A stretch of 64,000 nucleotides of DNA from Acidimicrobiaceae bacterium. GTDB taxonomy: Bacteria; Actinomycetota; Acidimicrobiia; Acidimicrobiales; JAUTXP01. The position numbers were made by a program, and so were the translations under genes. The notes below the pieces were generated by a model, which saw nothing but the letters and a program-made list of their open reading frames with translations, was not told the origin of the DNA and ran no database searches. The stretch spans positions 1 through 64,000 of the forward strand of contig JAUTXP010000054.1 of assembly GCA_030837965.1 (NCBI GenBank), read 5' to 3'. Positions 36,272 through 46,033 of this stretch are shown here, one piece after another (the stretch's first letter is position 1; each line of letters starts with the position of its first letter).

Positions 36272-36274
36272 TCT
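36269..36274 (+). promoter_or_regulatory. TAGTCT -10 box of the UPF0182 gene
   Basis: TAGTCT overlaps the stop of the DivIVA-domain gene and ends 7 nt before ATG 36282. Confidence 0.45.
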
Positions 36275-36281
36275 GCGGCAT

Positions 36282-39251
36282 ATGCGTACTCCCGCCGATT
36301 TCCCGGCTCGTCGCCGCACCCAAGGACGGGCCCGGGTCTGGCTCGTCGGTGCCGTCGTCCTCGTCGTTCTGCTGGTGACGTGGCTGCGTGGGATCGCAGG
36401 CTTCTACACGACGTACCTGTGGTTTCAGGAGCTGCACTTCACGCAGGTCTGGCGGACGATGCTGGGCACCAAGGGGATGCTCGCCACTGGGTTCACCGTG
36501 TTGTTCTTCGTGGCCCTGTGGCTGAGCCTGGCCATTGCCGACCGCATCGCCCCGCGCTTTCGTCTGGCGGGCGACGACGAGTTGGTAGCCAGGTATCGGG
36601 AGACGGTGGGTCCGCACGCGGGCAAGGTGCGCGTGGTGGTGGCGGCCCTGTTCGCCTTGTTGGTGGGGACCAGCGCGGGCGGACAGTGGCAGAACTGGCT
36701 GTTGTTCAGGCACGGCGTGTCGTTCGGGACGAAGGACCCGCAGTTCCACAAGGACATTGGCTTCTACGTGTTCAAGCTGCCGTTCCTCGGGTTCTTGGTG
36801 AACTGGGTCTTCGTGGCCTTGGTGATGATCGCCGTGGTCACGCTGGTGGCCCACTACCTCAACGGCGGCATCCGTCTGCAAGCCCCGGGCCAGCGGGTCA
36901 CGCCCGCGGTCAAGGCCCACGTCTCCGTCCTGCTCGGGGCCATGGCATTGGTGAAGGCGGCCGGGTACTACCTCCAGCGCTTCGAGCTGATGTCGTCGCG
37001 CTCGGGTGTGGTCGACGGGCCCACGTACACCGTCATCCACGCCCGGCTGCCTGCGCTCACGCTGCTGTCGGTGATCTCGTTGGTCGCCTTCGCCCTGTTC
37101 GTGGTCAACATCCGGCGTCAAGGCTGGGTGCTGCCCGTCATCGCCGTCGGCCTGTGGGCGTTCATCAACGTGGTGGTCGGCAGCCTGGTTCCGGCCTTCA
37201 TCCAGAAGTTCCGCGTGGAGCCGTCGGAGATCCAGCGCGAGCGGGCTTACATCCAGCGCAACATCAAGGCCACCCAGGCCGCCATGGGCATCCAGGGCGT
37301 GGCGCCCGACCAGTACGAGTACACGACGTCGTTGACGGCGGACGACCTCAACGAGAACTCCGAGACGATCCGCAACATCCGGCTGTGGGACCCCAGCCTG
37401 AGCGACATCAACACGACCTACCAGAAGCTGCAGGAGATTCGTGGCTACTACAGCTTCGAGGACATCGACGTCGATCGCTACACCATCGACGGCCGCGTGA
37501 CCCAGGCCATCGTGTCGGTCCGCGAGCTGAACGCGGCCGAGCTGCCCGGCAAGTCGTTCGTGAACCGGCGGCTCCAGTTCACGCATGGATACGGCGCCGT
37601 GGTGTCGCCCGCCAACGCGGTGACGGCCGACGGAAAGCCCGAGTTCGTGGTGAAGGACGTGCCGCCGGTGTCGACCGCGCCCGAGATCACCATTGCCCAG
37701 CCCCGCATCTACTACGGCGAGTCTGACTCCGGTTACGCCATCGTCGGCACCAAGCAGGCCGAGCTCGACTTCCAGGCCCAGTCCGGCCAGACCAAGACCA
37801 GTCAATACGAGGGCGCGGGGGGCGTGCCCATGAACTCGTTGCCCCGCAAGGCCGCCTTCGCCCTGCGCTTCGGCGACATGAACCCCCTCATCTCCGGGCT
37901 GGTGACCTCGAAGTCGCGCGTGATGTACGTGCGCAGCATCGGCGCCCGCGTGCGGGAGGCGGCGCCTTTCTTGCGTTACGACGCGGACCCGTATCCCGTG
38001 CTGGTCGGCGGGCGCATCAAGTGGGTGCAGGACGCGTTCACCACCACGTCTCGGTATCCGTACGCGCAGCGGGCCACGGTGGACAGGCTGGAGGACCGCA
38101 GCGGCCTGAAGACCGATTTCAACTACGTGCGCAACTCGGTCAAGGCCGTGATCGACGCGTACGACGGCACCGTCACCTTCTACGTCATCGACGACACCGA
38201 CCCGATGGCCAGGGCCTACCGCAAGATGTTCCCGAACCTGTTCACGGCCGGCTCGCAGATGCCGCAGGAGCTGCGTGAGCACCTGCGCTATCCCGAGGAC
38301 CTGTTCCGGGTGCAGACGTCGATGTACGGCCGGTACCACATCAACGACCCGAGCGACTTCTACCTGCGGGCCGACGAGTGGGACCTGTCGCAGGACCCGG
38401 GCTCGGGCGACCCCACTAAGGAGCTGCGCCAGATCCAGCAGCGCGACCCGCGCACCGGCGTGGTGTCGGGCTCCGGCCGAGCGGCCCGCATGGACCCGAC
38501 CTACGTGCTCATGCGCCTGCCCCATGAGCAGCAGGAGCGGTTCTTGATCCTCCAGCCCTTCGTGTTCCACTCCGAGGGGGACAAGCAGCAGAACCTGTCG
38601 GCCTTCGTGACGGCCAAGTCGGACCCGGGGCCGGACTACGGCAAGCTCCAGGCCTTCGTGATGCCAAGGGACATCCAGGTCGACGGGCCCTTGCTCGTCC
38701 ATGCCCGGATGCTGTCGAACAGCGCCGTGTCCGAGGCCATCTCGTTGTTGGGGCGGACCAGTTCCGAGGTGCGCATGGGCAACCTGTTGGTGCTGCCCAT
38801 CGGCGACTCGCTGTTATACGTCCGGCCCATGTACGTGCTGGCGTCGGCCAACAAGGTGCCCGAGTTGCAACGGGTCATCGTGGTGTCGGGGACCAAGGTG
38901 GTGATGGGCCGCACCCTGTCCGAGGCGCTCACGCTGTCGTTCGGCTCGGCGCCGCCCACGCTGGAAGAAGACCGCAGTGGCGTGGATGGTGTCACGCCCG
39001 GCCCCAGCCCGCCCCAACCCGGCGTCGGCGGGCCCGCGCCCAATGCCACCGTGCAACAGTTGCTCGACCAGGCCCAGGCTGCGTACGACGCGGCCAAGGC
39101 CGCATTGGCCAAGGGGGACTTGGGCGAGTACCAGCGCCAGGTCAACCTCATGGCCGACCTGATCAACCGGGCCCGCACGTCCAGCGGGGCCGGTGGCGCA
39201 GGCGGCGGCGCAGGTGGCGGCGGGGCCGGGGCCAGCGGCGGCGGCGCGTAG
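36282..39251 (+). CDS. UPF0182-family large membrane protein
   Basis: 989 residues, the usual family length. About seven membrane helices lie in the first 310 residues (first at about 20-37), followed by a very large extracytoplasmic part with 'FTHGYGAVVSPANAVT', 'VGGRIKWVQDAFTTTSRYPY' and 'DPGPDYGKLQAFVMPRDIQV', which are typical UPF0182 landmarks. The C-terminus has a Pro spacer, a helical segment ('LLDQAQAAYDAAKAALAKGD') and a Gly/Ala tail. The family is widespread in actinobacteria and cyanobacteria and has no settled function. Ends before a 19-bp-arm hairpin. Confidence 0.92.
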   Translation: MRTPADFPARRRTQGRARVWLVGAVVLVVLLVTWLRGIAGFYTTYLWFQELHFTQVWRTMLGTKGMLATGFTVLFFVALWLSLAIADRIAPRFRLAGDDELVARYRETVGPHAGKVRVVVAALFALLVGTSAGGQWQNWLLFRHGVSFGTKDPQFHKDIGFYVFKLPFLGFLVNWVFVALVMIAVVTLVAHYLNGGIRLQAPGQRVTPAVKAHVSVLLGAMALVKAAGYYLQRFELMSSRSGVVDGPTYTVIHARLPALTLLSVISLVAFALFVVNIRRQGWVLPVIAVGLWAFINVVVGSLVPAFIQKFRVEPSEIQRERAYIQRNIKATQAAMGIQGVAPDQYEYTTSLTADDLNENSETIRNIRLWDPSLSDINTTYQKLQEIRGYYSFEDIDVDRYTIDGRVTQAIVSVRELNAAELPGKSFVNRRLQFTHGYGAVVSPANAVTADGKPEFVVKDVPPVSTAPEITIAQPRIYYGESDSGYAIVGTKQAELDFQAQSGQTKTSQYEGAGGVPMNSLPRKAAFALRFGDMNPLISGLVTSKSRVMYVRSIGARVREAAPFLRYDADPYPVLVGGRIKWVQDAFTTTSRYPYAQRATVDRLEDRSGLKTDFNYVRNSVKAVIDAYDGTVTFYVIDDTDPMARAYRKMFPNLFTAGSQMPQELREHLRYPEDLFRVQTSMYGRYHINDPSDFYLRADEWDLSQDPGSGDPTKELRQIQQRDPRTGVVSGSGRAARMDPTYVLMRLPHEQQERFLILQPFVFHSEGDKQQNLSAFVTAKSDPGPDYGKLQAFVMPRDIQVDGPLLVHARMLSNSAVSEAISLLGRTSSEVRMGNLLVLPIGDSLLYVRPMYVLASANKVPELQRVIVVSGTKVVMGRTLSEALTLSFGSAPPTLEEDRSGVDGVTPGPSPPQPGVGGPAPNATVQQLLDQAQAAYDAAKAALAKGDLGEYQRQVNLMADLINRARTSSGAGGAGGGAGGGGAGASGGGA

Positions 39252-39273
39252 CCACCCGCTGCTCGCCCCCTCC

Positions 39274-39319
39274 TTCTTGTCAGCCTCAGTTCGAGATATG
39301 GAACTGAGGCTGACAAGAA
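39274..39319 (+). terminator. very strong hairpin after UPF0182 gene
   Basis: Perfect 19-bp arms (39274-39292 and 39301-39319) around an 8-nt loop. It is followed directly by the initiator tRNA region and insulates it from upstream transcription. Confidence 0.7.
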
Positions 39320-39431
39320 CCTGAGCACGAGAGACGAGAGGCACGACAGAGGCGAGGTGGGCCGAACCCGGCTCTACGGGCGCCCCGTTTTCGACGGAGC
39401 CTGCTGCGGTTGCTACATTGTCCGTCCACGC

Positions 39432-39486
<55 letters not shown>

Positions 39487-39508
<22 letters not shown>

Positions 39509-39765
39509 CTTAGCTGCAACCGAGCCTCGACCCGGTTTCCGACCGGGTCGAGGAGCAGCTGAAGCCCGAGGGTCCGGTACAACCGGGCCCTCGCTTCGCG
39601 CTCGGCGTCCTTCAGGATCTTGGCCAGATCACCGGCGTGATCGAGCGCAGCGGCGACATCGGTGGCGCTGAGGGAGCGCACGGTGCGGTGCTGCTGCTCC
39701 CACGCGATGACCGTGCTCTCTGCGCTGGCGAGATCGAGCTGGATCTGCTTCGTCGTCGCAACGCC
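39487..39765 (-). pseudogene. out-of-frame C-terminal remnant of the serine recombinase
   Basis: After about 39765 the natural C-terminus of the recombinase continues in another frame ('VATTKQIQLDLASAESTVIA', 'SLSATDVAAALDHAGDLAKI', 'LYRTLGLQLLLDPVGNRVEA'), consistent with loss of one base close to 39763. The last codons ('SGGGGRI', stop) are read from the complement of the tRNA 3' end, so the intact ancestral gene overlapped the attachment site. Confidence 0.65.
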
Positions 39766-41141
39766 ACGATCGCGTCCATCCCGGCGCGGATGGCGGCCAG
39801 CACGCGGTCGAGCTCGACCGGCAGCGTCGCAAGCGCACGCCGAGCGGTCCGCACCTCCGGCGGCTCCGGCGAGCCAGCGGCATCGGCGGCGAGCACGGAA
39901 GCGATCGTGGCGTTGCGGTGCCTGGCGTCGGCCAGCTGGTTCAGCCAGTCGTCGACAGCGTCGAGGATCCGTTCCTCCCGCACGGCCGTCGTCTTCGGGT
40001 GCTCCGTATCGGCGTAGTCGGGACGCTGGGCGTTGCACCGGTAGTACGGCTTGTTCTTGAGCGTCGCGCCGTGCATCGAACGGCCGCAGGCAGCGCAGCG
40101 AAGGAGGCCGGCGAGGACGTACTTCCCCTCGACGGCACGCGGCCGCCGTCGTCCGGGGCCGCGGGTGTTCTGGATCCGGTCGTTGACCCGCTCGAAGAGC
40201 TCGCGGTCCACGAGGGCCGGCCACGTCGGCTCGTCGGACAACACCCATTCGTCTTGCGGCTGCCAGTGCTGACGGCTGGTCGTGCCCGCGGCGGGGTCGA
40301 GCGGGTCGAGCAGCTCGTCCTTTCGCTTCTGTCGACCGACGACCTGGTGGCCGAGGTAGCGCGGGTTCGTCAGGATCGTGCGCACGACCGAGCCGCCCCA
40401 CACGCCGGCGGAGCGAGGATGTCGCACCGGGCCGATCTCGCCGGGGCTCGGATGCCCCTCGCTCTCGAGCGTCGTGGCGATCGAGCGGTAACCGATGCCG
40501 TTGTCGTACATCTCGAAGATGCGCTGGACGATCGGCGCCGTGTCCGGATCGGGCACGAGCGTCCGCAACTTGATGCCGGCGGAGGCCTTCTGGGGCTGCG
40601 GGTGCGGGATGTCGGTGTCGATGAGCCGATAGCCGTAGTTCGGCCGACCACCGAGCCACCGACCGGCGGCGCCATGCGCGCGCATCGCGTTGCGCGTGCG
40701 CGTCTGCAGCCGGCGACGCTCCGCCTTCGACAGGCCGCCGAAGAGTCCCATGAGCATCTCGTGACCTTCGCTGTCGGGGTCGACGCGACCGCCGAGCTCG
40801 GGCACCCACAGCTCGACGCCGTAGTGCGTCAGCGTCGGGAAGACGAGCTGGAACTGACCGCCGGAGAACGCCCGCTGCGGCTCGGCGATGACCAGCGCCG
40901 TCCAACCTCGGTGCGGGTCGGCCGCATCGAGAAGGACGCGTGACGCCTCTGGTCGGCGGGTCCACGGCAGCTCACGCGTGACATCGATGTCGTGGTAGAT
41001 CGCGACGATCTTCCCGCTGGCGGGAGCGACGAGGCGCGTGGCGATGTCGAGCTGCCAGCGCTTCGAGTCCTCAGGCGACTGCTGATCGTCGGTGCTGGTC
41101 CGGATGTAGGCGGCGCACGCCAGGATCGGTGAGCTGCTCAT
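39612..41141 (-). CDS. large serine recombinase, frameshifted near its C-terminus
   Basis: 509 residues as now read. The N-terminal resolvase domain holds 'AAYIRTSTDDQQS' with the catalytic Ser at S16, and the Arg-rich 'GLFGGLSKAERRRLQTRTRN' helix follows near 150. The recombinase domain includes 'VPDPDTAPIVQRIFEMYDNG' and 'TILTNPRYLGHQVVGR'. A zinc ribbon follows ('LLRCAACGRSMHG', 'YYRCNA'), then part of the coiled-coil region. A frameshift at about 39763 replaces the natural last 90 residues with 51 unrelated ones, so activity is doubtful. ATG 41141. It reads toward the tRNA attachment site, the expected place for the element's integrase. Confidence 0.82.
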   Translation of the reverse strand: MSSSPILACAAYIRTSTDDQQSPEDSKRWQLDIATRLVAPASGKIVAIYHDIDVTRELPWTRRPEASRVLLDAADPHRGWTALVIAEPQRAFSGGQFQLVFPTLTHYGVELWVPELGGRVDPDSEGHEMLMGLFGGLSKAERRRLQTRTRNAMRAHGAAGRWLGGRPNYGYRLIDTDIPHPQPQKASAGIKLRTLVPDPDTAPIVQRIFEMYDNGIGYRSIATTLESEGHPSPGEIGPVRHPRSAGVWGGSVVRTILTNPRYLGHQVVGRQKRKDELLDPLDPAAGTTSRQHWQPQDEWVLSDEPTWPALVDRELFERVNDRIQNTRGPGRRRPRAVEGKYVLAGLLRCAACGRSMHGATLKNKPYYRCNAQRPDYADTEHPKTTAVREERILDAVDDWLNQLADARHRNATIASVLAADAAGSPEPPEVRTARRALATLPVELDRVLAAIRAGMDAIVALRRRSRSSSISPAQRARSSRGSSSTAPCAPSAPPMSPLRSITPVIWPRS

Positions 41142-41289
41142 CGGCAGAGTTTCCCAGTGCTTCGTTCGCCATGTCGGCGAGGTCGTGGGCGTCGAGGTAG
41201 GAGCGAACGATCGACGCGAGCACCGCGGCTGCGGGTGCTGGTAAGGATACGAGCGCGCCAGTTCCCTCAGGAGGTCGTTCGGACGCCAC
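41071..41289 (-). CDS. possible small protein upstream of the recombinase
   Basis: 72 residues overlapping the recombinase start by 71 bp in another frame. The central stretch 'SIVRSYLDAHDLADMANEAL' looks helical and protein-like. Its 5' part lies over an inverted relaxase fragment, which weakens the case. It could be an old coding start for a recombinase partner or a chance frame. Confidence 0.3.
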   Translation of the reverse strand: MASERPPEGTGALVSLPAPAAAVLASIVRSYLDAHDLADMANEALGNSADEQLTDPGVRRLHPDQHRRSAVA

Positions 41290-43456
41290 GTCGACTGCTC
41301 CGCGCTGAGCGTTGCGAGGGCCTGGTCGACCATCGCTACCTGGACTTCTGCCGTTAGGCGGCCGGGTGCGGGGAGTCCCCCAATGGCATCGTCGACCACT
41401 CCCCGACGACGACGCGCCCGACGATCGACGGCAGGGTCCAGAACGTCGACGTCAACGGCCTCGCCATCGCCATCTTCCGGCAGCACACGAGCCGGATGCT
41501 CGACCCGCAGCTGCACAGCCACGCCGTCGTGGTCGCCAAGGTCCGCATCCCGGACGGACGGTGGCTCGCGCTCGACGCGCGGATGATCAAGTGCGACCAA
41601 CGCACACTCTCCGACGGGTCGAAGCCGACTCCCTCGACGCGCTCGGCCCACTCCCCGCGCAGGTCGACGTGCTCCCCGACGCGCTGCTTGGCCGGCCGGG
41701 AGTCGAGCACCGCTTCACGCTCGAGTCGCCACAGCTCGCGCTGGGTCGGTTCGCGGTCGAAGGTGTCGCGGAACCGGCCGAGCTTGTGGTCGAGCCTCGC
41801 CTCGACCTGGCGCGTGCGCTGCGACAGCTCGTCGAGCACAGCATCCGGCATGTCGTCGATCTCGGCGATGCCGTGCTCCGGCGTTTGCCACCGCACGCCG
41901 AGCCGCTCCGTGAGCTCGCTCCGGAGTGTCGCGTGGTACAGCGTCGGGCGGTCCCAACCGCCGTGCACGTGCCGCCAGCGGAGCTGGTCGCGACGTTGGA
42001 ACACCTCACCGAGCGCGTTCTGGACGAGGACTGCGTAGACCTCACTCTGACCGGCGCCGGACCGCTCCGGGCGTCTGACGGCCGTCCGACGACCGAGTCG
42101 GTCCTCGACCGCCGCTACACCACGCAGGCGATCCTCGATGAGGAGCTCGCCATCGCCGACTGGGCCGATGAGCGCTGGTCACGACCCGGCACGCCAGCCC
42201 GCCTCGCCGGCGCGGACGGGCTCGATCCGGCACAGGTGAACGCTGCCGCGTTCGCCGCCGGTACCGACCCCCTGGTCGCCATCGTCGGGCCCGCCGGCAC
42301 CGGCAAGACAACGATGCTGCGCGCCGCCGTCAACCACCTCGTCTCCGACGGGCGCCCGGTGTTCGGCGTGGCGCCATCAGCCGCCGCAGCCGAGGTCCTC
42401 GGCCACGAGACAGGCGTCGACGCCGACACCATCGACAAGTTGCTCGTCGAGTACTCGACGCCGCGACGACTCCCCGAGCCCAGGTACCTCCTTCCGGCGG
42501 GCACGACGGTTCTCGTCGACGAAGCCGGCATGCTCGCCACGCCCAAACTCGCCGACCTGACCGCGCTCGCTGACCACCTCGACTGGCGTGTCGTGCTCGT
42601 CGGGGACCCGCTGCAGTTCTCCGCGGTCGGACGAGGCGGCATGTTCCAGCACCTACTCGACCACGCGCCCGACGGCGCCGCGATCGAAAACCTCGACCGC
42701 GTCCATCGCTTCTCCGCCGAGTGGGAAGCCGACGCCAGCCTCCGCCTCCGCCGCGGCGACATCACCGCGCTCGACGACTACGACGAGCACGGCCGCATCC
42801 ACGGCGCACTGACCGCGGCGGACGCTCGACGCCAGGTCATCGGACGATGGCGCGACCTTCGGGCACGCGGCGACGACGTCGTCATGCTCGCCGCCACCAA
42901 CGACTCCGTGACCGAACTCAACCGCGCAGCCCAGCGACTCCGGCTCGCCGCTGGCGAAGTCGTCCGACCCCTCCGACGAGTCACGCTCGGCGACGGCACC
43001 CAGGTGTTCATCGGCGACGAGGTCCAGACCCGTCAGAACGACCGGTCGCTCAGCACCGACGCCGGTGTCTCGGTGAAGAACCGCCACCGGTGGATCGTGG
43101 ACGAGGTCGGCACCGACGGCTCCGTCACCGTCGGCGACGACGAACGCGGCCGCGTGACCCTCCCACGCAGCTACGTCGCTGAGTCCCTGGACCTCGCCTA
43201 CGCATCTACCGCCATGGCCGCGCAGGGCCGCACCGTCGACCACTCGCTCCTCCTTGTGGAGGGCCCCATCGATGCGGCCGGGCTTTACGTCCCGATGACC
43301 CGAGGGCGCGAGGGGAACGACGTGTGGGTGGTCACCGAATCGGGCTCGCCGTCCCATCCGGTCGACGTCCTTGCAGACGTGATGCACCGCCGTTGGATCG
43401 ACGACCCAGCGATCAACCACACGGTCCTCGACGATCCCGTTGACCTGGGGTTCTAA
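41222..43456 (+). pseudogene. TrwC/TraA-type relaxase-helicase, N-terminal part scrambled
   Basis: Pieces of one relaxase family protein lie here on both strands. Plus 41391-41605 encodes the HUH-region end ('NGLAIAIFRQHTSRMLDPQL', 'HSHAVVVAKVRIPDGRWLAL'). Minus 41608-41962 encodes the segment that should follow it ('LYHATLRSELTERLGVRWQT', 'RFRDTFDREPTQRELWRLER'). Minus 41222-41360 encodes the next segment ('ATLSAEQSTWRPNDLLRELA'). Plus about 41975-43456 encodes the RecD2-like helicase with Walker A 'GPAGTGKTTML', 'VDEAGML' and 'GDPLQFSAVGRGG'. Expected order is first, second, third, helicase; observed order and orientation differ. The helicase half is an intact open frame but lacks its nicking domain. 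Confidence 0.75.
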
Positions 43457-43605
43457 TCAGATCACGCCGTCGCGGGCCGCCGATTCGCGCAGAGTGTCAC
43501 ACCCTGCGCGGATACTTGCCTCAGCCGCGCCGTGCGCGGCCTCGTCACCGCCCTTGAGCGTGACCTCGATTTCGGCCAATCAGGCCACGCTCTTGGAGGA
43601 ACCTC

Positions 43606-44802
43606 ATGCCGGTGGAAGTACCCGAGGAGTCCACGGCTCCCGAATCTGACCCGACTACCGTCGACGACGTGCCGCCCAAGCGCCCGAAGCCCCAGCCCCC
43701 GCTTCGGGCGGCGGAGTTCTTTGCCGGTATTGGGCTAGTTCGTTCAGCGCTCTCTGAAGCGGGCGTCGAGGTCGCGTGGGCGAACGACATCGAGCCAATC
43801 AAGGCGCAGATGTACGGCGCGAACTTCGGCCTCGAGCACTACGTGCTCGGTGACGTGCGCGAAGTCACCGGCGACGATCTTCCGCCGGTCGACCTCGCGA
43901 CCGCCTCGTTCCCGTGTACTGACCTCTCGCTCGCCGGCTGGCGACGGGGCCTCGCAGGCGAGGACTCGGGGATGTTCTGGGAGTTCGCGCGAGTCCTTGA
44001 CGAGATGGCAACTCGCCGACCGGCTGCTGTGCTGCTCGAAAACGTCTCCGGCTTCGCGACGTCGCACGGAGGCCGGGACATGCACGACGTTGTCCAGAGG
44101 CTCAACGAGCTCGGCTACTCGTGCGATGTCTTCCAGGTGGACGCGAAGCACTTCGTCCCGCAGAGTCGACCGCGCTTGTTCATCGTTGGTACGACGACGC
44201 CCGTCGGCGACCACCCCTTCTGGCCCGACGCCCTTCGTCCACAGTACCTCGTCGACTTCGCAACGCGGAACCCCTTGCTCGATCTGCACGCGTTTCCGCT
44301 ACACCTTCCTGCGCCCGACACGCGGACGCTGGCGGACGTTGTCGAGCGAGTCCCGCCTGAGTCGGACATGTGGTGGGACGACGATCGCTCACAGCGATTC
44401 ATCGACTCCCTGTCGCCGCTGCAGGCCGAGCGTCTTCGCCAACTTCAGCACGGCGAGACCACATGGCGGACTGCGTATCGTCGAACGCGGAACGGCGTGG
44501 CCGTCTGGGAGATCCGAGCCGACTCGATCTCTGGCTGCCTGCGTACAGCGCGCGGTGGGTCGAGCAAGCAGGCGCTCGTTGAGGCGGGCGGCGGCCGCGT
44601 CGCCGTGCGTTGGATGACGGGTCGGGAGTATGCCCGCCTCCAAGGGGTGCCGGATGACTTCGACCTTGGCGGTCTGAGTCGCAACAAGGCCATGTTCGGC
44701 TTCGGTGACGCGGTGTGTGTGCCAGTGGTCGCGTGGATCGCGCGCAGCTACTTGCTGCCGGTCCTGCGCGGTCAGGCGCAGATCTGCGCTGAGGCGGGAT
44801 GA
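43606..44802 (+). CDS. DNA (cytosine-5-)-methyltransferase of a type II R-M system
   Basis: 398 residues with the ordered C5-MTase motifs: I 'AAEFFAGIGLVRSALSEAG' (about 34-52), II/III around 'WANDIEPIKAQMYGANFG', IV 'ASFPCTDLSLAG' with catalytic C104, VI 'AVLLENVSGF', VIII 'QSRPRLFIVG', a target-recognition region at about 230-320, IX near 'RMTGREYARLQGVPDDF' and X 'MFGFGDAVCVPVVAWIA'. It transfers a methyl group from SAM to cytosine C5. GGAGGAACCTC precedes ATG. The GIY-YIG gene and vsr follow on the same strand. Confidence 0.92.
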   Translation: MPVEVPEESTAPESDPTTVDDVPPKRPKPQPPLRAAEFFAGIGLVRSALSEAGVEVAWANDIEPIKAQMYGANFGLEHYVLGDVREVTGDDLPPVDLATASFPCTDLSLAGWRRGLAGEDSGMFWEFARVLDEMATRRPAAVLLENVSGFATSHGGRDMHDVVQRLNELGYSCDVFQVDAKHFVPQSRPRLFIVGTTTPVGDHPFWPDALRPQYLVDFATRNPLLDLHAFPLHLPAPDTRTLADVVERVPPESDMWWDDDRSQRFIDSLSPLQAERLRQLQHGETTWRTAYRRTRNGVAVWEIRADSISGCLRTARGGSSKQALVEAGGGRVAVRWMTGREYARLQGVPDDFDLGGLSRNKAMFGFGDAVCVPVVAWIARSYLLPVLRGQAQICAEAG

Positions 44803-44822
44803 CCGTGGGCGCGGAGTAGCCG

Positions 44823-45599
44823 TTGTCGCCTCGTCCCGGTCGAGAACAGCTCTCCGCACCCGACGTCCGCGGATTTCGCAGGATGATCGAAGCCGCGTTG
44901 CGGGCACCAGTGCCTGGCGCGCCGGCCGGCAGTCTGGCCATCAGCACGACGCGTTGGGGCGTTTACGCGTTCTACGACTTCGAAGACGAGCCCATCTACG
45001 TTGGCCAGACGAACGAGAGCTTGCGCGTCCGCATTCGTCGACACCTGACGAACCAGCGGACCGATGCTGTCGGCATGCGCGTGCTCGATCCCTACGAGAT
45101 CATGTCGATAGAGATGTGGCCCCTCGTGGGTCTTGACACGGACGCAACCCTCACCGTCGCTGAGAAGCGCCACCATCTCAACCGACTCGAGCGGACCGTC
45201 TACGAGCGAGCAATTGATGCCTCCAGGTTCGGCGTCATCCTGAACGAGAAGATCCCGCCGGACGTTCCGCTGCTCGGCGACGACGAGCTTCCGACGCCAT
45301 ATCGCTTCCCGGTCGTTCCCGACGAGGTCCTCGAGGAGCGACGGCACCCGGACAACCGCATCGCGCGGCGAGCCGAAACGCTAGGACGGCTCGCAAATGT
45401 GATCCGGGAGCGCGGCTCCGTGTCGACCGGCCTCCGCCGAGTCGTGGTTGTCCAGGCCGCTCGGCTTGCCTGGCTTGGCGCCGTTCGCTTGGCCGAGGCG
45501 GAGGGCCGGCCGGCTCCCAACCTCGACGACACCATCGACCTCCGGGCGCTCGTCGCCGGCGCGCTCGGCCCCGATGACGACGAGGACGACGCCGAGTAA
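44823..45599 (+). CDS. GIY-YIG nuclease, Eco29kI-like restriction endonuclease
   Basis: 258 residues. The GIY-YIG core is 'GVYAFYDFEDEPIYVGQT' at 46-63, with the catalytic-type Arg in 'RVRIRRHL' (68-75) and a Glu/His-rich helix 'AEKRHHLNRLERTVYERAI'. The size, the position right after a C5 methyltransferase and the short loops match Eco29kI-family type II enzymes, which cut CCGCGG; that specificity is not shown here. TTG 44823 is the tentative start; ATG 44883 would shorten it by 20 residues without touching the core. Confidence 0.78.
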   Translation: MSPRPGREQLSAPDVRGFRRMIEAALRAPVPGAPAGSLAISTTRWGVYAFYDFEDEPIYVGQTNESLRVRIRRHLTNQRTDAVGMRVLDPYEIMSIEMWPLVGLDTDATLTVAEKRHHLNRLERTVYERAIDASRFGVILNEKIPPDVPLLGDDELPTPYRFPVVPDEVLEERRHPDNRIARRAETLGRLANVIRERGSVSTGLRRVVVVQAARLAWLGAVRLAEAEGRPAPNLDDTIDLRALVAGALGPDDDEDDAE

Positions 45600-45609
45600 A
45601 CCTGACCGG

Positions 45610-46023
45610 GTGGACGATCGTGATCCGGCCGCTCGCAGCCGCACGATGGCGGCGATCAAGTCTCGCGACACATCAGCAGAACGCCGGATCCGATCGGCGC
45701 TCCATCGCGCCGGGGTCCGCTATCGACTTGGCCAACAGATCGTCACGGATGGGCGGCCAGTACGACCCGACATCGTCTTCCGGGGGGCCAAGGTCGCCGT
45801 GTTCATCGATGGCTGCTTCTGGCACGGCTGCGCCGAGCACTGTCGAATGCCGAGCACGAACGTCGACTACTGGAAGCCCAAGATCGAACGCAACCAGACA
45901 CGTGACCAGAGGACCGACGATGAGCTCGTCTCCGCCGGCTGGACAGTCGTCCGAGTATGGGAACACGACGACCCTGCCGAGGTGGTCGAGCGCGTCGCGG
46001 CTGCGATCAAACGGGCGCCGTAA
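45610..46023 (+). CDS. vsr: very short patch repair endonuclease Vsr
   Basis: 137 residues with Vsr landmarks: 'RSRTMAAIKSRDTSAERRIR' (N-terminal), 'RPDIVFRGAKVAVFIDGCFW', 'HGCAEHCRMPSTNVDYWKPK' (zinc His/Cys and catalytic region, D in 'RPDIVF') and 'AGWTVVRVWEHD'. Vsr nicks 5' of the T in T:G mismatches that arise when 5-methylcytosine deaminates, protecting sites methylated by the neighbouring C5 enzyme. Start GTG, 10 bp after the nuclease stop. Confidence 0.92.
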   Translation: MDDRDPAARSRTMAAIKSRDTSAERRIRSALHRAGVRYRLGQQIVTDGRPVRPDIVFRGAKVAVFIDGCFWHGCAEHCRMPSTNVDYWKPKIERNQTRDQRTDDELVSAGWTVVRVWEHDDPAEVVERVAAAIKRAP

Positions 46024-46033
46024 CGTTCGTCAC

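Noticed and set aside
35697-38702. 1001-codon open frame on the minus strand
   Set aside because: It lies antisense to the end of the DivIVA-domain gene and the UPF0182 gene. Its His/Val/Gly-rich translation is the usual shadow of high-GC codon use.
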